This document shows, one piece after another, positions 9,984 through 21,957 of a DNA stretch of 64,000 nt. The notes beneath the pieces are model-generated. The model saw only the letters and a program-made list of their open reading frames with translations. It was not told where the DNA came from and ran no database searches. Where the stretch lies: the NCBI GenBank assembly GCA_049999765.1, contig JBNGIQ010009355.1, positions 55,637 to 119,636 on the forward strand, in the 5' to 3' direction. Each line of letters begins with the position of its first letter. Within the stretch, counting starts at the first letter, position 1. The position numbers and the translations under genes are program-made. Source of the DNA: Phaeoceros laevis (Eukaryota > Anthocerotophyta > Anthocerotopsida > Notothyladales).

Positions 9984-11836
9984 ATGAAGGTGTGTGTACA
10001 ATTAGAACCAGGATTGAAGGCCCCCTCCTTTATGTGCCTTGATTATGCCCTACGTGCTTCAGGACCAGGACAAGAAACAGGGATCACTTAAGGAAGCTCC
10101 AGTATCTCCGCCCCCTCCGCCTGAGGAAATCTTCGTGGAAGAGGTACGCCGCCTTCACTAGTCCCTGTCGATTGTGCTTGCTTGTTTTATAAGTGCAAGT
10201 ATGGGGTGCCACAAATGCTGCTGGAGGGGCTAGCGAGTGATGTTAGTCCATCTTGCAAGCGCATTCTAAAATCTTCGGAGTCATGCAGGAGGCAGCTTCA
10301 ACAACGTTCTTAACAGAGCCTGTACCTCTCCAACGGGGGCTGACCCTCTTGAAGGTATAACTAGCTTCCTCAAGAATTTTTACGGTTCGCCGTTCTGTGA
10401 ATTCTGACTGCCTCCAACTGTTCTATGGTTATCGGGTCTTGGAATTGATCAGGGCAGGGTGAACTCAGCAGACATTTTGGGAGTGTCAAATACCGACCTT
10501 GTTGCTGGAAAGTACGAGGGTAAGTTCTGTTCTGTTCGAATGATTGTGTTTCGACCAGTCTTTTGATGCTGAAACCTAAGCTAAACGGTCATCTGGCAGG
10601 TGGTTTGAAGCTCTGGGAGTGCACCATCGACTTAATTGAGACTCTCCGTCAGGAAATACAAGATGGACGGCTTTCATTCCGAGGAAAGCGAGTCCTAGAG
10701 GTTTGCCTGACAGAATTTTTTGGTGTCGTTAATCTAAGAAGCCTATAATGCACTAACATAGTCCGTTACATGCCATTTGCGATCAGCTTGGATGCGGACA
10801 TGGACTTCCTGGAATTCTGTCATGCTTAAAGGTCAGGTTTGTTCCTCCAGTGGTGTCCTTCAATTCTTAACCAGGTGTCTCAACTGACTATAACATGCAC
10901 CGACGCTGGCATGCTGTTTCGATACAGGGGGCAACAGCTGTTCACTTCCAAGACTTTAATTCTGCTGTTCTCAAATCTCTCACAATACCAAATGTGCATG
11001 CAAATTTGGAGCGCCTCTTGGATAAAACTCAACGACTGAGTGACAGTCACCTGCCGAAGGCAAGGGAGTCCAATCCTGAAGTTCGTTATTTTGCCGGTGA
11101 CTGGGGTGATCTACATGATCTTCTCTCTGTGTTGCAACCAAGCCGGCAATCATGTCCGTTTGAGAATGGTCACAGTGTAGAGTTCAACTTCAGCTGCAGT
11201 GAAGGAGATTTCCTGCCAACCAGAGATCCCAGTGTGAAGGAAAACGGTTCGATAATGACAAACAATCTGACGGCTGAGAATAATCCAGACTCTACCACCT
11301 GTGGGGTTAAGGTTCGTTCAAGAAGTCACTCTGGCAGCAGAGCTTGTGACAGAGCTACGGATACCAGTGAGGGAGAAGGAGGGTATGATATCATACTGAT
11401 GTCAGAGACTGTGTATAATCTTTCATCCCTTCCGAAGCTGTACTCTTTGATTAAGAAGGTCAGCTGCTTTGTCCTGTGCGGGCAATCTTTTGGTTTGAGA
11501 CATCAGCGTCATAATGATGTGTCCTCGAGTTTAATGGTTTGGCCTGGTTTCAGTGTCTGAGACCTCCTTATGGAGTTGTCTACGTTGCTGCCAAGAAGTA
11601 TTACTTCGGTGTAGGAGGCGGGAGCAGGCAGTTCAAGAGCGTTGTTGAGGAAGATGGTATGTGATGGCCAGAGAAATTGCCAGTGATCTTAATACGCAAG
11701 TGTCTTGTAACTCTAGGACAATGACTTAAGGAGTGTTGTATTCTGGACTGTAGGTATCATGGGAGCCCATCTCGTGGCGGAATTTGCAGATGGTAACTCG
11801 AATGTGAGGGAGGTATGGAAGTTTTTCTTCAGATAA
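9984..11836 (+). CDS. HPM1: Histidine protein methyltransferase 1-like (METTL18/HPM1 family)
   Basis: Exons join in one frame: 9984-9989 (tentative ATG AAG mini-exon), 10063-10143, 10289-10354, 10453-10519, 10600-10700, 10787-10831, 10928-11458, 11554-11656 and 11754-11836. All phases agree. The SAM-binding methyltransferase fold is recognised from GGLKLWECTIDLIETL, then FRGKRVLELGCGHGLPGILS (motif I, LGCGxGxxG), AVHFQDFNSAVL, YDIILMSETVYN, and PPYGVVYVAAKKYYFG. The family methylates a histidine in ribosomal protein L3 in yeast and animals; the plant members share the architecture. A low-complexity Ser-rich insert lies in the large exon, as in plant homologues. The first exon is the only uncertain part; the phase-0 mini-exon is an inference. 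Confidence 0.88.
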
Positions 11837-13694
11837 TCGGAGGCTCTGAATGACCAGGAGAGAGGACTCACACTTGCCTTTCCAAATTTAGCGGGCAGGT
11901 TTTTTGGCGGATTAGAGGGCATATTATTAGATGTGTGGGGCATGTACAAGTCTAGCCATCGATCAAGGGGCACGTCCGGGACATGGGAAGTCAGGAAGTC
12001 TAATCTACGTGCTTGATGGCACAACGTTCCTCCTGTCGATGGCACTGCAGGTTCGCCTTCTCATGCGCAACATATCTGTCGTTGGCAGAGAAAAATGCGC
12101 TTAGGGGATTCTTAACGCTCTATCCGCCTACTCGCGCCTAAATAAAGTAGTAAAACTTGCCGAGTCCGGTGCACGTGCAGCCAGAATCCAAATCCGAATC
12201 CTACCGAATCTTCCATGGGGAATAATCAGCATTCACCTGGGGCCACAACATAAGTCACACCAAACTAGTCCACCAATAGGGCATCAATCCACCCATCGCA
12301 TTTCAAGGCACAAGGGATTCGAACCCAAATCCTCTCTTGAGAAGAGGGGACTGCCCAGCGCAGTGCCTTTTTTCAGATCCGTGACATCACCACATGTGGT
12401 TGACCGGACTTCCCTTACCGGTTCTCAAACCACAAATAGACCAGCACCAGTTTTCGCTCCAAGCGAGAGTTCCCAGGCCCATTGACAGCCCAGGACCATC
12501 AATGTTACCTTCCAGCCCAGCATATTCACACCGGCCTGCCTGCGTCGCTTCTCACCGGGACATGCGGGCAGCTCCAAAATAACATGAATGCTGAACCTCT
12601 GCTCTGCCGCCTCAACTTCCATCTTTAACTAAAGGAGCGAGAGTCCTCTACCCATTTCTCGCCACTCCATTCTAATGCTTTTTTCCAAAGTACACGTTGG
12701 AACCAGAATCACCTCATGGACCCCTGACAATAGGAAGGAAAGATGCACGAGTCAACCTTTCATACCATGCTTGTCCTTTCCAAATTTATCTTTGTACCAT
12801 GCATCTTGTGACAACGAACCCGGATAGAAATTTCTCATGGTGAACAATGCGAAAGGAGTTTGCTCGTCAACATTATCGTGAAGAAACAATGAGTGCCTGT
12901 CCTGCTCGGACGCATCGTGACTGCGCAAGGCGATGTTCTAAGCCACAAATGGAAACTGCTCATAAGCGAAAACGTCCACCGCCAATTTAATAATAGTCCT
13001 ATACAAGAAGAGCAAGGAAGATTAGAGTGCTCAACAAGTCAATTTCAAGTAAGAAAAACAGACAATGCGAGCAACAAGTACAGTGCACTCTCAAAACGGG
13101 TGGGTGACATGTAACACCAGCAACTACAGCTCAAATCCCCAGAAGTCTCACTGAAGGACTTCTAGCAGGAGACAAGAGGCTGGACTTCAGTTCACACAAC
13201 GATCACAGCCAACCCATCCCATCCCATACTTGTCTGAAGGAGCAGAACAGGGTAAACAGGCCAGAAGTGAACATGCTAATATCACAAGGCTTCTAACCCC
13301 CTCATGTTTAACACCTGAGCTGTTGCTGGAGATAGAGGTAAGAGGACGGCTAACATCTGTTTGTCCAGGAAGCTACAAACAGAGGATTATAATGCCCAGG
13401 AGGCGACGGGTACAGCTAAGCTGCCCTTTCCAAGAAGGGGCCAACGCATTTTACCTCCAAGTGACTTGTAAACGACGAGTGTGATGCCCTGACGGGCAAC
13501 ATACTGGATTCGCTTTTGAGGCTCCAGTAACATATCTCCTGCTTGCAACAACATAATGATTCAACATGTCTGGGCTATTTCCTACAAAGTCACCTAATAG
13601 AGAATGCGAAACTTAGTACAGTCACGTACAAACCTGCTAGACGTTCACCATTTTCACTTTTCCCAACTGAAGAGCGCCTAATATCAATCTGCAG
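11837..13694. other. Convergent intergenic region
   Basis: It lies between the 3' ends of HPM1 (+) and the SET1-like gene (-) and probably holds both 3' untranslated regions. The only structured item is the tRNA-like segment at 12308-12372. No additional gene is visible. Confidence 0.5.
12308..12372 (-). repeat. tRNA-derived segment, likely SINE head
   Basis: On the minus strand a perfect B box (ggttcgaatccc) lies 3' of a GGCAC...GTGCC closing pair and a cctct/agagg hairpin resembling an anticodon arm. The D arm is short and the T stem has only three good pairs. A functional tRNA is therefore unlikely, and a tRNA-derived SINE or tRNA pseudogene is the better reading. Confidence 0.45.
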
Positions 13695-16600
13695 TTAATT
13701 CAGCGAGCCCCTGCACCTGAGAAGCGAAAGGGGGAGAGTTCATCAGGAGGTACAAGGACACAAGGAATTCACCTGTTTCAAGGCCACACACATCCACGAT
13801 AACTCACAATCACAACAAAGACCAACACCCTCCACTGACCTTGCTGCACCACAGAAGCATGGAATCTTCTTTTCTTCCAAGGGAAATTTGTAGTTATATG
13901 TTAGTTCCTCCCCATAAGCAATAGATCTTTTGGCATATATGACAACTTTCTTCTGTCCCTCCACCGTGATGATTTTGGTGTAGCAATTTGGCTGCAAGCA
14001 GCCAGTTATCATTCACCGGCAACTAAAAATAGAAAGGTTTTGGAAGTTATCATATCGACATGATACTAAACATGCAGCTAAGTAGCTAACAACCATATTT
14101 TTCAGCTCACCTCACATGAATGGTTGATAAACCTTGCAAGCCCTCCATGTCGGGTTGCATCAATCTGAGAAATTTGACATATTAATTCACAACGGCAAAA
14201 ATCAACTGAAGAACCCATCAATGACATTACAATCCAGTGCGAAAGTTGTCCATGAAAACAGGCATGATATCATACAACTTGTTCATCGTCAATCCGGAAG
14301 AGATAGCTGCTGCCAATTCCCATCATCTCGTAGCGATTTTCACGAAGATCGGAAACCTGAGCAGTCAAGGGTTGGAATTAGCTTGCATAAAATAGCTGTA
14401 AACAAAATCACAGCCATCCAATCTTGGAGTAGCACTACTTCTCATGGAATTCAATGTTGCAAACGATTTTAGGGCAACACAGTACTATCTCCAGGTTCAA
14501 AGACCCAATGTATGAATGAACAAAAAGCAAAGATCAGTGTGAACACGAAAAATAATATATACAAACCTTTGAGCGGATAATTTCTCCAACATACTCTATG
14601 ATGAAGTCTTCCGCATTGATGGGCTCGAGGGCAACCAGACCCCACTCATGAATTTTGCTTCGTTGGAATTTTAGTCTTTTTTTCCGATTCTGAACAGAGT
14701 AAAGGTTAGAAGGCATCATGCCACACGAAGGTCGATAAATCCTCCATCATGATCTCACACAGGAAAATGCACATAGAACTTGAGATCTCCTCAGTACCTT
14801 CAGTTGGCTAAGCTTCATGATCTCTGGCATAACTGCTAGTTTTCGTAACTTAGCCCGTTTTGTTCTGGCTGATTGCAAGCAAGTAGCATCGTTCTTGCTA
14901 TGGAATGACATGTCTTTGCTAGTTGCCTCTTTCACCTTCGGTTGTGTGCCACCTTTCACTTTCACTTGAACTCTGTCTTTAATTCGGGCTTGCCTTGCCC
15001 AAGTCCGCCAGGCCCAACCATCAATAGAACATCGAGCACATCCTGTTGACTGTGGTGGCAAATAAGGTACTTCACTAGGCCCTGATGATATTGATGCAGC
15101 TTGCTCAGAGTTATGGCAATCAATCTTTCCAGCGCCTGTCTCCACCTTCTCTGCACCTGGCTCACAACTCCTGCAGCTGTTGACAAAAGCCGTCTCAGTA
15201 GTCCCTCCAGTGATTGCCACTGAGATAGCCTCCAATTTCAAACCAGGTGCTTTCAAAGCTTCCGACTTCGCAGGACAAGCACCATCATCCTTCCGCTCCT
15301 CGTTTGTTATGCGGCCATCGACGTGAATGTAGTCTGCATTTGAGTACCGAACACAGTCATTCAGCATGTGCACACCACCATCTTGAATAAAGTGAAATCG
15401 GACTCTTAGAGCGACCGATGCATTCACAGATACAGCAATCCATCAGCTCCTTCCAGAAGTACCTTTTCCTGCCAACAAAGGCTGATGTATGCCTTTGCAA
15501 TTGTCAGAGCTGTCTGTTTCTTTATCTTCTACTTTCTTGGAAGGATCGAGCCCCTTTTTCCTTAGGCTGCCCAATCCTGTTCCATTTGAGCTTCTGATCT
15601 TTGCAACCCTTATTCTCTGAACGGCTGGCATCACCTTCCCTTCGTTATCAAGAACCAAAGTTTCGAGAGGCCTTTCACCTTGCTTGGTACTGGAAGAGGG
15701 ATTCTTAGGCTGAGACTCCTCAGGTTGGGCGGTGGAAACCTTCACCTCATATTTGACACCTGCCTCAATCCTAGCCCCTGGGGTTGATCCACCAACCGCA
15801 GGCCCGACCAAGCAATCTAAACCAGATGACTCTACCCCACCCTTATATGACGCGTTTGCTGACTGCAACTCTGCAACCCGTGAACGGTCGCCAGTCTCTA
15901 CAGGTCTCTTATAAGGGCTCTTCTGTTTGACTTCATGTTGAATCTTGGCTGGCACAGGAGTACTGCGCCCAGCACTGGGTGTCATCCATAGTTCTGCGCC
16001 AGGAATTCCATCACCAGCTGTAGCGGCAGATGACTTCGCTGTTACTGTTACACCTTTAAGCCCACTCGCATGCAAGACAACTGGGGAGACCTGGCCCACA
16101 GGCTCACGAACCACAGAACTTGCCTTGGCAATTGGCTTGACTGAACCATCTTCAGTCACACTGGTGGATAAACCAGTACCTGCAAAGTGTTTCTCTAAAG
16201 TGTTTCCAGGTCTTTTCGGAGTACTTCCTTGTCGTGGGGTACACTCCTGAGCAGGCGAAGATTGATGAGCCATATCACTACCCAAGACTGATACAGGGTG
16301 TTTCAAAGGCACCGGCAAGTTGCAAAAGCCGGGGGGGCCGCAGTCAGTATCCTCAATACAAGATTCAAATGTGTTGTTGAATTGGGGAAGAGAATCAGTG
16401 CTAGGCCCCCTTCTCTCTCCGTAGCTCTGAGCTCCCATGGCAGTGTGCAGTTGTACAGCCGGCAACTTTTGCCCCAGCACACCATGACCTGGAGACAGTT
16501 TTACGGCTTCACCACCTCTGTGCGCAATTGCGAACTTTGGCTGCAGCAGAACAGAACCCTGTTAATGTTTGATGAAATTTTGAAGTATATTCAGACAAGA

Positions 16601-19600
16601 CCCTCACATCCCCAGGACAAACATGTGCGCACCCCATGTCCTACCCCCTCCCAGTAGTAGACTGCCCTGCTGTCAAAAACTGATCACCTTTCCAGCAAAC
16701 TTAGCATGGTGGTGGGTACACCACAGCATTTGAAAGGAAGTCATGTGCATACCAGCCATCATCACACACAGAGAACAAGCACAACCAGGGTAAAGAGCCA
16801 CGCACACTGGGTCGCATTGTTGGGTTGTCTAGCTCCTTGTTTGCAACAAACGGAGCTTTCCTTGTGTCTAAAGCCAATGGAGTGGATGGTTGCTTCCTTG
16901 TGTTGATCCAGACTTGGAGATGCTGACTTATGGCAGCATCAAGCAGCACACGCCGAACTGCAGACATTGTGGCTGAATGTAGCTCCCTTTGAACAGACTC
17001 AAGCACACAATGTGGAGCAAACTCTGTAGTGCTCAAGTTGTTGTTCATATGGTTGCCTGGATACTGTGTATTGCCCCCCCTCAACATTCCGGACTGATTC
17101 CTGTCAGCCAATGGGTAAGAATTCATTGCCATCAACCTAGCAAAGAGGCTGCCGTCTTCTGCTTGTTGGATAAGATCACCCAACTTTAACCAACCTGCAT
17201 GTGAGTGCAAATCATATATCTGCAACCCACAATTCAATCAGAATGAAACGAAAGTCTTGTATTTGCAGAAAATATGTTAGCCTTAAAATGATAAGGTACC
17301 GAACCTGTAAGTCACTGTACAATTGACTCGAGAAGAGCCAAAGCCTTAGCTCACAAAGCGAGAAGGGCCCTTTCAAAATATTGTCAGCTCCCTCATACTG
17401 CCAGCGTGGGTCCTGCCAGGCCTGGTGGTTTGAGGCACACAACGAGTCAACCACACATGAGACTACAGCACAATCTTCAAATTACATTGCTGCAATCTGC
17501 ATAAATGTGTTCCTGTGGCAGTTCAGTAGGTGGGTTAACTACAATGAAATGGAGCCAACACCAAGCTTACTTGCTGCCACTGGATCGGGTCAAAAGGACC
17601 TGCAGCTCTGCTGTAGTTTCCTTCAGCAGAAGTCTCCAGAGCAGGTGGAGCAGAACATGGTTGTGCCTGAGGCTGAAACTCAGGTGGGACACATTGAAAG
17701 CTGTCACTCACAGCCTGTGCATTTGGCGTGTGCGAGACTACCTGTTGCCCAAAAGTTTGACCAGGCACATTCAACTCTGCCCGTGCTGCTGCTCCATCAA
17801 ACCCTGGTGGCAGATCCAGGGAGTGATCTGCATGGTCCGAGGCCCCCCTTTCACCACCATTGTCCAGAGAGCGCAATGTAATATCCTGTAGCAACATGAA
17901 TCCAAAGAAATGTCCATGAGAAAAAAAATCTGCTTAAGACATGCCCATTGATACAGAAAAGCATAAGAATAAGCGGAGCGGACCTGTTGTAACTGGTCCT
18001 GCGTGCCATCCTCAACCCTTTCAGATGATAGCTGGGAACCAAGCAGCACAGAATTTGTGCCATCGAGCGGCGCATTTCCTACCAAATACCCTTGGCCCTC
18101 AAACTTGGTACCAGCCGCATGAGTGCCATCACTTTCATGCCCAGCTGGGTGCTCAGATCCTGGGGATATAGAAGAAGCACCTGCCAAGGCTGGTGCTGAA
18201 TATGAAGAGATGACATTGGCAGTGCATACAGGAGCAAGAGTTCGATGTTCCACCAGACGACGACCTGNNNNNNNNNNNNNNNNNNNNNNNNNNNNNNNNN
18301 NNNNNNNNNNNNNNNNNNNNNNNNNNNNNNNNNNNNNNNNNNNNNNNNNNNNNNNNNNNNNNNNNNNTCCATCATTTGGATATAATCCAGCCTCCTGTGA
18401 TTCTGCACTTTTATCAAGTTCTACAGATTGACAATTATCTTCCAACTTGACTTCATTTGTCACATCCCCAGCTTGAGTCTCCAACAATTCTGGGCGCTGA
18501 GAGTTCTTTTCAGAAACATTATGACGAACGACATTGTCAGCACGGAATGCACCAGCATGTCCTGGTTCCTGGAGTACATTAGCACCCAAGGGTGGGTGAT
18601 GTGCAAGATGCTCCACAGCAACTTCCAGAGGCACGGCCCAGGAAACATTGCCGTTAACCAGAGGATAGACTGGAAGATTTGGAGGCAAGTACCTGGAAAC
18701 CATTCCCTCATAAAGTTGGGCCAGTGAATATGGTCCACTCATCACCCCCTCGGCATTGGGATAGACCCACATTTCTGGATGTCTGTCAAACCATCTATTC
18801 GGAAACTCGAAAGGCCTGGCCATCATGCCAGCATTTGGTGCGAGTCCCACTGCATGATTGCCTGAGCTGATTGCAGGCCCAGCATCACTGCAAGTATTCC
18901 TGCACAAGTTTGAAGAGATTTATCAAATTATTCGTCCAGAAAGTATGAATGGACAAAGAACCCAAGAACAAGAGAGGAAAGCTGTTAAGACTTACCCATT
19001 CAATTGATTACAAGAGCTCCATGTCCCATCAGGTTTTGCGTGATCAACTCCATTACCTGCTGTGCTTCTAGTCCACAAACTGTCAGACGATGGAAAGGCA
19101 CCCGCAGAACAGGTGGGCAATTTCCCACATATTCCATTGCAGTGGATGTCGTTCTGATCTTCTTTGAGTCCATGACCTCTTGTTTTCACATCTCTCTGTG
19201 TTCCCAACCCCTTTGAATCGATGGACATTACATCTCTTTTACCCTCCGTGGACTGCACGACACAACAATAGCAGTAAATCACCTTCGCCAGCCAGGATTC
19301 ATGAAAGTGCCATCAAGTGTAAAGTTCTTATTTCACCACTACATCTGGATTCAATCCAAAGCTGCACACGGTTTTTGCACCCACAGTAGGTGAGACAGCG
19401 GGAAAACACCCTAGCGCTTGCAACAAAGCCAGCATAACTGTCAAACGGGCACCATAGCACCTATATTTCAAACCATGACCTGTACTTCGCCAATGGTACC
19501 ACACTGGAAACATGTACAAGAGGGCATCGACATGATGAGATACCGACATGTTTCCGTCAACCTCCTTTGGTACCTAGTATAGCTAACAACTCCCAAGAAG

Positions 19601-21357
19601 GACCCTTGACTTTTATGACTCAAAAACTGAGATCTTATTGTGAACAAGCTCCAACCATCCTACTTGATGCCTTCTTTTCTTTCCTAGCAAAGTCTCAATT
19701 GCTCACAACTATATCTCTTTCACTAAAGTGCAATAGGTGGAAACAACCAGAACTATCATCGTGCAAACCATGAAGCTGGAAGTAACTCACAAGCTGGGGA
19801 GGTAGGATACGGTGGGAGTAGAAGAGACTAGAAAACAGCAAGCCACATTACCTTGGGCAACACTAGATCATCTCGAACAAGGTGGTGAGAGTTCAAGGAT
19901 TGCTGTGGTGTGATAGGATTGGTTAGGGGAAAATCGCCATGCGATGAGAGATCCACTGTGCTCTGGGTACCACCCGAAAAACCACCAACACCTGAGCCAG
20001 CAAGTAATGGCCTTGTTCCTTGCATATCACAGACAACCTCAGTACGGCTCTCTTTCTGCAGTCCATTCAAAAATTTTCCAACAGCACCACTGTGAGCTGA
20101 GTCAGGTGACGCTTTCAGATGTCCACTAGCACCATGAGCATCCTGCAGCATGTTCACAAAGACACCACAAAGTCATACTGCAGCCATGGCCAACTCACAA
20201 GCAGGTCCTAGTTATAAAGCCATCACTGTCTAAGATCTGTCTTACATGAATTTGCCTTACCTCACAAATGCCGCGAGCTGGTGTGACTTCTGGGCATGCA
20301 TGCGGAGCAACATCTAGAAACATCAGGGAGCGGTTAGGCTGGACTCTCCAACAAAATCCCCGCTTCTGATGGCCCTACTAACGAACAAATGGCTCACTAG
20401 CGTACTCTTAACCCTAGCTTTAGACTAATGACGAAAAACTCGTGTCAGTCTGCTACTACAAGACGTCGTTCTGTAGAAGATAAGCCATATTACATACCGC
20501 TGCGATGCCCGTCACTGGACTTTCGGGGTCTCTTCCGGGCTGCTTTCGCAGCATCTCCCTCAGTCTCGTGACTCCTGCACAAGTGAACATCAGACTCCGA
20601 CGTTCGTCTTCATCCAGGAACCTCTATTCACTAACAGCAGCGCCACAGTAGACTTAAGGACCTCTAAAAAGCCAGGATTAAAGCACATGAATCAGCTGCA
20701 GCTCGACGAGGGTCGAGGAGGAACGTACGCAAGCTCAGTATCAGACGGATGCTTTCGATCTTCACCAACCCTTACTGGAAGGGACTCCTGCTGCTCACCA
20801 GAGGAAAGCCCTGCCTCCTCATCGCAAGCCGGCCTTTTCCTGTTAAAACCTCCATCGAGATTTACGGCTTCGCCAGGCTCTTTTCTCTCACCCTTGACAC
20901 CACACCGAGCCGCCAGTGCCCCGACATGCGGATCTGCCGGATCCTGCGCATCGATTGAGCCCGGATGCACGGGAGGCGCAGAGTGGTTCAACCCACCGTT
21001 GCTCCTACGGAAATTCAAAGCTCCCTCAGCTGAGGCCGTACGGAATCCGCCATCACGCTCGGCATCCTCGTCGAAATCCGGCGGCTTGAGGACTCGTTTC
21101 CTGGCAGCAGCCCGAGCATCAGTGAGCGACCGGGCCTTTTCCATCTTGCCCGCCGCATTCGATGCTTTAGAAGCCCGGCCTTCGGATACAGACGGCCTGT
21201 CAAGCTTGTCAACTCCCTCCGCATCCTTGATCCCGCGTTTCCGGCGACCCCATACAAAGGCCCAGGATGGCTCACCCGCCTTGCTCCGACTATTCTCCAC
21301 CGGACTCCGTTCTGCATCCTCTTCGGACTCTTCTTCCTGCCAGCTTGCTTGCGCCAT
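13695..21357 (-). CDS. ATXR7: SET1/COMPASS-type histone H3 lysine 4 methyltransferase (ATXR7/SDG25-like)
   Basis: Seventeen exons join without a stop, giving about 1,619 codons including a 100-N gap: 20729-21357, 20498-20574, 20261-20313, 19852-20142, 18996-19252, 17984-18899, 17571-17885, 17305-17421, 16808-17219, 15533-16488, 15434-15468, 14798-15170, 14567-14689, 14279-14356, 14111-14164, 13840-13991, 13695-13716. Features: basic KAARKRPRK near the N terminus, a GYF-like module ([11 protein letters not shown]) and a second ([11 protein letters not shown]), then the SET domain with [53 protein letters not shown] and the post-SET CFCGAARCRGSLN. The protein should deposit H3K4 methylation in the nucleus. 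The donor of exon 9 is the least certain boundary. The family call is firm. Confidence 0.88.
18268..18367. other. Assembly gap (100 N) inside the SET1-like gene
   Basis: The gap sits in exon 6. Both sides read in the same frame if the gap is taken as 100 bases, but the length is probably nominal. Confidence 0.95.
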
Positions 21358-21957
21358 CCGCGAGTGGAATTTGACTCACATCCTTGCTCCCGCCCCGCCT
21401 ATAGCAGCTACCTAGGCTGCGCCGCGCCGTATCCGCCACCTCTTGCAGCCTCAGGCATCTAACCCTCACAGCAGTTCACTGATGACAAGCAGTTCATCCA
21501 AGCCTATCAGTTTGGATCCGGCAGACTACAGCAGCAGGATCAGCACCACATGACACGGGATGGATGAATGCACCAGCCTACGTCGGACGACAGGACGACG
21601 ACTTGACACGACACGGCAAGGCACAGACGGAGCCCGACGCGTGAGGCCAAGGACAAAAAGGAGAGGGGTCGGCAAGCCGCAACACCACCACAAGTCGTAA
21701 CCAGGGTTAGCAAAGGCGTCGAGGTTCCAGTTGGACTGACCATCGACCATCGCTAACCCATTAGTGTGAAAAAGTCCGAAACCTTTTGCGGAAATTGTTC
21801 CAGGGAAGTGTGCAGGAAACTTCTACAATTATGCAAAACTGTGGAAGAGTGCAAAGAGACAACGGCAGTGGACTCATGATTATATTTTACATCACAACGA
21901 AATGTTTCAAATGCTGAAATAGTGTCATTCAAGAAACTGAGCTGCAAAAATTTTGGC
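21358..21957. other. Upstream region of the SET1-like gene
   Basis: It lies between the SET1-like start at 21357 and the 3' end of the LysM gene at 21958. It probably holds the SET1 promoter and the LysM 3' untranslated region. No clear TATA box or gene is seen. Confidence 0.45.

Noticed and set aside
12308-12372. Functional tRNA gene on the minus strand
   Set aside because: Only three good T-stem pairs and a short D arm; the B box alone fits a SINE or tRNA pseudogene.
15443-15445. In-frame TGA inside the SET1-like gene, suggesting a pseudogene
   Set aside because: A splice chain with exons 15533-16488, 15434-15468 and 15170-14798 keeps all phases, reads 15443-15445 in another frame and removes the apparent stop.
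20687-21415. 242-codon plus-strand frame opposite SET1 exon 1
   Set aside because: It is the complement of a charged, GC-rich exon and shows no domain.
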